Of a stretch of 64,000 nucleotides of DNA, positions 60,888-64,000 are shown in pieces. The translations under genes were made by a program, and so were the position numbers. The stretch comes from Flavobacteriales bacterium (GTDB taxonomy: Bacteria; Bacteroidota; Bacteroidia; Flavobacteriales; Flavobacteriaceae). The number at the start of each line of letters is the position of its first letter. The stretch's first letter is position 1. The notes beneath the pieces were generated by a model. It saw only the letters and a list, made by a program, of their open reading frames with translations, did not search any database and was not told where the DNA came from. The stretch covers positions 1 to 64,000 of the forward strand of contig JABMNH010000050.1 in assembly GCA_013205245.1 (NCBI GenBank), read 5' to 3'.

Positions 60888-62282
60888 TCAATAAGCTTCA
60901 TCTTGACCTTGTAGGAGTGCCGTAATTGTCAATAAAATAATTCTAAGATCAAGTAAAAAAGACCAATTTTGTATATAAAAACGATCTAATCGCACCCTTG
61001 CATTTATTTGATGATACAAGGTAATACCGCCTCTAAATCCTTTTATTTGAGATAAACCCGTTACGCCTGGTTTGGTTTGATGTCTCAAAGCAAACTTCTC
61101 GACACGACTACGATAAGTATCATTCAGTTTAATAGGATGAGGACGCGGACCAACTATTGACATATCACCTAAAAAGACATTAAAAAATTGGGGGAACTCA
61201 TCAAGCGATGTTTTTCTAAGAAAAACACCAAATTTTGTAAGTCTTGGGTCATTGAGCTTCGCCCAAGAGTAATCTGCTTCGTCATTTAACCGCATCGACC
61301 TAAATTTGTAACACATAAAATGAATCCCCTTTTTACCTTCTCTTGATTGTTTGTAGATAACTGGCCCACGGCTCTGTAATTTAATCATAAGCGCAAATAA
61401 GGGATACATCCAAGACAAAAAAAACACAATCACAAAGCTTGAAAAAACAATATCAAAAACTCTTTTTAAACTCCTATTTAGGATGTTGTCAAGTGGAATA
61501 TTATTGACATCAACTATGGCAACATTATCATAGCTTGTAATAAAATAGGATTTTAGCCAATGGGTTTGAAATTGTGGTAATATTTTAACTTTTTTATGTT
61601 CGGTATCCGAAAAAGCAATAATTGAATTCAATTGGGCTTTATCTATTTCGCCATTCACATAAATGGCATCATATCCTGCTTTATCTGCTTTAAAAAAGTC
61701 ATCAATCGTTCCTGATAAAGGGTATTTTTTTAAAACTTTTGGAGTACTTTTAATTGAAAATATATGTGAACATCGGTACCCATACTGTGGGTTTTTTAAA
61801 AACAAATCATACAGTTCAAATCCATAACTATCATACCCTATAATGGCCACATTGAGAACATTTCCACCAAAAGCTCTGTATTTTTTTAATATGATATGAA
61901 CTGTGAGGTTATAAAAAGGAAGGGCGACAAAAAATAGCGCCACCCAAAAAATTAGAAATTCTCTTTTTATGTCATTTCTCCTCATAAAAAGCATGATAAT
62001 AAAAAGAATAAATAAGAAACGTACCAAGGTGTTGGCTGCTTTTCTTAAAGTATCCACATATTTGGTTGCCCGCCCTATGTCGTAATTTTTATTTAAATAC
62101 GAAAAAATAGACCATATAACAATGCTTGTCATAAAATCATATAAATTTTGTTGGTTTAACGCATTGTAATCACTTACAATAAATGCGGCTGCAAAGTAAA
62201 CCAAAGAGAGGGTGATCAGTTCTCCAAAAATAAAAAGCAAAGGGAAAAATTTATTGAATTTCTTTTTGAGATAAAAAATCAT
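60888..62282 (-). CDS. WcaJ-type undecaprenyl-phosphate sugar phosphotransferase
   Basis: This 464-residue polyprenyl glycosylphosphotransferase has an N-terminal multi-TM part (about 12-135), a CoA-binding-like domain (NVAIIGYDSYGFELYD) and a C-terminal catalytic domain with a re-entrant helix. Catalytic motifs are RGPVIYKQSREGKKG, FMCYKFRSMR, KTSLDEFPQFFNVFLGDMSIVGPRPHP and KPGVTGLSQIKG. It starts polysaccharide repeat synthesis on undecaprenyl phosphate. A second initiating transferase (51516) is in the window, suggesting two glycans or a division of tasks. Confidence 0.93.
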   Translation of the reverse strand: MIFYLKKKFNKFFPLLFIFGELITLSLVYFAAAFIVSDYNALNQQNLYDFMTSIVIWSIFSYLNKNYDIGRATKYVDTLRKAANTLVRFLFILFIIMLFMRRNDIKREFLIFWVALFFVALPFYNLTVHIILKKYRAFGGNVLNVAIIGYDSYGFELYDLFLKNPQYGYRCSHIFSIKSTPKVLKKYPLSGTIDDFFKADKAGYDAIYVNGEIDKAQLNSIIAFSDTEHKKVKILPQFQTHWLKSYFITSYDNVAIVDVNNIPLDNILNRSLKRVFDIVFSSFVIVFFLSWMYPLFALMIKLQSRGPVIYKQSREGKKGIHFMCYKFRSMRLNDEADYSWAKLNDPRLTKFGVFLRKTSLDEFPQFFNVFLGDMSIVGPRPHPIKLNDTYRSRVEKFALRHQTKPGVTGLSQIKGFRGGITLYHQINARVRLDRFYIQNWSFLLDLRIILLTITALLQGQDEAY

Positions 62283-62360
62283 TTTAAAACAGATTTTATT
62301 TTGATGGCTAAATTAACCATTTAAAATACTTTAACAATAAAATGTTTGTATTTTTTTATC

Positions 62361-62368
62361 TAAATTTG
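62361..62368 (+). promoter_or_regulatory. -7 box of the lipoprotein-Wzi unit
   Basis: An exact TAAATTTG predicts a start near 62374. It supports the ATG at 62390 over the in-frame ATG at 62342, which lies upstream of the box. Confidence 0.5.
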
Positions 62369-62389
62369 TCCATCTTAAAAAGTTCGGTT

Positions 62390-63091
62390 ATGAATTTAAA
62401 CTGTATTATTAAAAAAATCACAACAATTGTATTGGGCGCTTTCTGTTTTATAAGTCTGTTCTCTTGTAATAGCTCAGCTGAACTTAGACGCGATGAGCTT
62501 ATTTACAATAATAATTTTGCTACCGGTGATTTAACGGAAATTGATGGTGGCGCCATTATGACATTTAACAATCAAAAGGTGTTGGGGAATTACAACAACG
62601 ATGGTTTTACCGTTCATTTAAATAACATTGGGTCTCATGACTACATTTATATTTCCTTTGATTTATATCTCCATGATTCTTGGGATGGAAATTTTAACAA
62701 TATAGAGCCAGATCAACCAGATAGCTGGTTTATTGAATTACGACCTGATATTGAGTCTTATCCTACCATACCGTTTAATATTTGGGAATCGACATTTTCT
62801 AACAGTGTTTGTAATGAGATTTATTGTTTAAGACAATCTTATCCCGATATTTTTCCTTCAGAAAACAAGCCTAGATTAGGCTCGGCAACACAATTACCAG
62901 GTCTTTGTAGTTTAGCCAATAATAATGATGGGACATCTATGTATAAAATAGAAAAAGGGTTTGAGCATAGTGGTAACGCTTTACTTATCCGATTCTATGA
63001 TAAACTTTATCAACCCAACGCCGTTGACGAAAAATGTGATGAAAGTTGGTCTATGGGTAATTTAAAAATACGTGTAATCACATTCGAATGA
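62390..63091 (+). CDS. putative lipoprotein paired with Wzi
   Basis: The protein has 233 residues from ATG 62390, with a lipoprotein signal (MNLNCIIKKITTIVLGAF, lipobox LFSC, Cys at about 27). The mature part has beta-rich sequence with ISFDLYLHDSWDGN and PDQPDSWFIEL, suggestive of a carbohydrate-binding sandwich with a calcium loop; this is inferred only from pattern. Its stop overlaps the Wzi gene start by 4 bases, so it probably works with Wzi at the outer membrane in capsule or exopolysaccharide attachment. Confidence 0.7.
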   Translation: MNLNCIIKKITTIVLGAFCFISLFSCNSSAELRRDELIYNNNFATGDLTEIDGGAIMTFNNQKVLGNYNNDGFTVHLNNIGSHDYIYISFDLYLHDSWDGNFNNIEPDQPDSWFIELRPDIESYPTIPFNIWESTFSNSVCNEIYCLRQSYPDIFPSENKPRLGSATQLPGLCSLANNNDGTSMYKIEKGFEHSGNALLIRFYDKLYQPNAVDEKCDESWSMGNLKIRVITFE

Positions 63092-64000
63092 AAAAACACT
63101 TTTACGCCATTCTCCTCGTTTTATGCTTAAGTTTTCAAGTTGATTTACAAGCACAAACAATCAATCTTAATGAACAATTTATACAACAACATCTTAGAAC
63201 AGCACAACTCTTAGGAGAATTTGATCCCTCCTTTTCTTTTACTTCATTGCCTATTCATACAGGTAAGAATGGTATTAAAATAGATTCTGAATTCCTTGGT
63301 GGCATGGCATATGGGGCAACCCTAAAAACCTTTTGGGGTAAATACGGCACATTAAAGGTGTTGCCTGTCGATTTTTTAATGGCCTATAGCAGCCACCACC
63401 CTTATAATCGCAATAATGGCAGCATGATTCCCAATAGGGGCTACCAACAATTGGTTAGTTTTGGGTTTTATGCCGAAATAGGGCCGCTTTCTATTCAGTT
63501 TAAACCAGAAGCTGTTTATGCCGAAAATCGCGCTTTTGAAGGTTTTCCAGACAGCCATTATGATGTCATTTGGGCGCGGAGATACAATCTTTGGAACCAT
63601 ATTGACCTGCCGGAACGTTTTGGAGACCAGGCTTATAAAAAAACACTTTTAGGCCAATCTAGTATTCGATTGAATTACAAAGGATTGTCGTTGGGTGTAT
63701 CCACAGAAAATATTTGGTGGGGCCCCGGGATGCGGAACAGCATTATGATGAGCAACCAAGCCCAAGGCTTTAAACATATTACGTTTAATAGTACACGTCC
63801 ATTAAAAACCCGTATTGGCACTTTTGAATGGCAGTTGGTAACTGGGCGCTTGGAGGGTTCTGGTTTTACGCCCCCTGAACCAGATCGCCTCTATGGCGGC
63901 ACAAAATTATACGTTCCTAAAAGTGATGATTGGCGCTATTACCAAGGCTTTACTTTTACCTATTCCCCAAAATGGATTAAAGGCTTATCTCTAGGTATGA
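63088..64000 (+). CDS. capsule assembly Wzi family protein (partial, runs off the window)
   Basis: About 304 residues are visible, starting with a signal peptide (about 1-23, MKKHFYAILLVLCLSFQVDL then QAQ) and open to the window end. The hallmark of the family is ENIWWGPGMRNSIMMSN followed by GFKHITFNSTRPLKTRIGTFEWQ. Wzi proteins are outer membrane barrels that bind capsule at the surface. This supports a capsule or exopolysaccharide locus that continues to the right. Confidence 0.88.
   Translation, partial: MKKHFYAILLVLCLSFQVDLQAQTINLNEQFIQQHLRTAQLLGEFDPSFSFTSLPIHTGKNGIKIDSEFLGGMAYGATLKTFWGKYGTLKVLPVDFLMAYSSHHPYNRNNGSMIPNRGYQQLVSFGFYAEIGPLSIQFKPEAVYAENRAFEGFPDSHYDVIWARRYNLWNHIDLPERFGDQAYKKTLLGQSSIRLNYKGLSLGVSTENIWWGPGMRNSIMMSNQAQGFKHITFNSTRPLKTRIGTFEWQLVTGRLEGSGFTPPEPDRLYGGTKLYVPKSDDWRYYQGFTFTYSPKWIKGLSLGM

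Overview
The window reads as chromosome of a marine-type member of the Flavobacteriaceae (phylum Bacteroidota). The evidence is low G+C, start sites that lack Shine-Dalgarno sequences, and many promoters carrying the Bacteroidota -7 box TAnnTTTG. It also holds type IX secretion (T9SS) sorting domains, a SUF iron-sulfur operon, a patatin-BamA fusion and a long aromatic amino acid hydroxylase. No rRNA, tRNA, CRISPR array or phage module was recognised.

Layout. 0.1-1.4 kb: polyprenyl synthase and a small partner. 1.6-8.1 kb: TetR-controlled RND efflux operon (TetR, TolC, adaptor, permease). 8.2-18.9 kb: mostly housekeeping genes (patatin/BamA-type protein, uvrC, PLP decarboxylase, lspA, DksA-like protein, ileS). 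19.0-23.5 kb: sufA-B-C-D, interrupted by a four-helix-bundle gene lying between inverted repeats. 23.5-36.5 kb: accessory block with an integron-cassette-like lipoprotein gene, a serine hydrolase, a second TetR-controlled exporter resembling E. coli cecR-ybhGFSR with its own TolC, a DUF2141 protein, an OMPLA-like protein and an ATP-cone/nuclease fusion. 36.6-45.1 kb: sufS, rnhA, purN, acpP-fabF-rnc, an IPExxxVDY-type protein, pyruvate kinase and aromatic amino acid hydroxylase. 45.2-46.0 kb: broken T9SS/propeller gene with an intact-looking promoter and a LytTR-type operator. 46.1-51.4 kb: acyl-CoA dehydrogenase, APH-like kinase, quinone oxidoreductase and 3-hydroxyacyl-CoA dehydrogenase, with a RAYT transposase and its REP palindromes inserted among them. 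51.5-64 kb: surface polysaccharide and cell-surface region, including a leftward gene set of T9SS protein, 59-residue secreted peptide, HPr-kinase-like ATPase, nucleotidyltransferase and sugar transferase. This is followed by a CapD/PglF-type dehydratase, UDP-glucuronate decarboxylase-like SDR, WcaJ-like initiating transferase, a lipoprotein and a Wzi-family protein cut by the window end.

How the parts connect. The sufA and sufS promoters carry the same 9-1-9 palindrome just after the -7 box, so one regulator, probably of the Fur type, likely ties the separated SUF genes together. A third, perfect copy lies at 57.45 kb. Both efflux operons have inverted or direct repeats over their promoters that fit autoregulation by the adjacent TetR protein. 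The most novel-looking unit is the 59-residue peptide / HprK-like / nucleotidyltransferase set at 52.4-54.9 kb. It resembles a peptide-tailoring cassette but lacks lasso peptide cyclase and protease genes. Dispersed palindromic repeats are abundant, and one type sits in frame inside two protein-coding genes.
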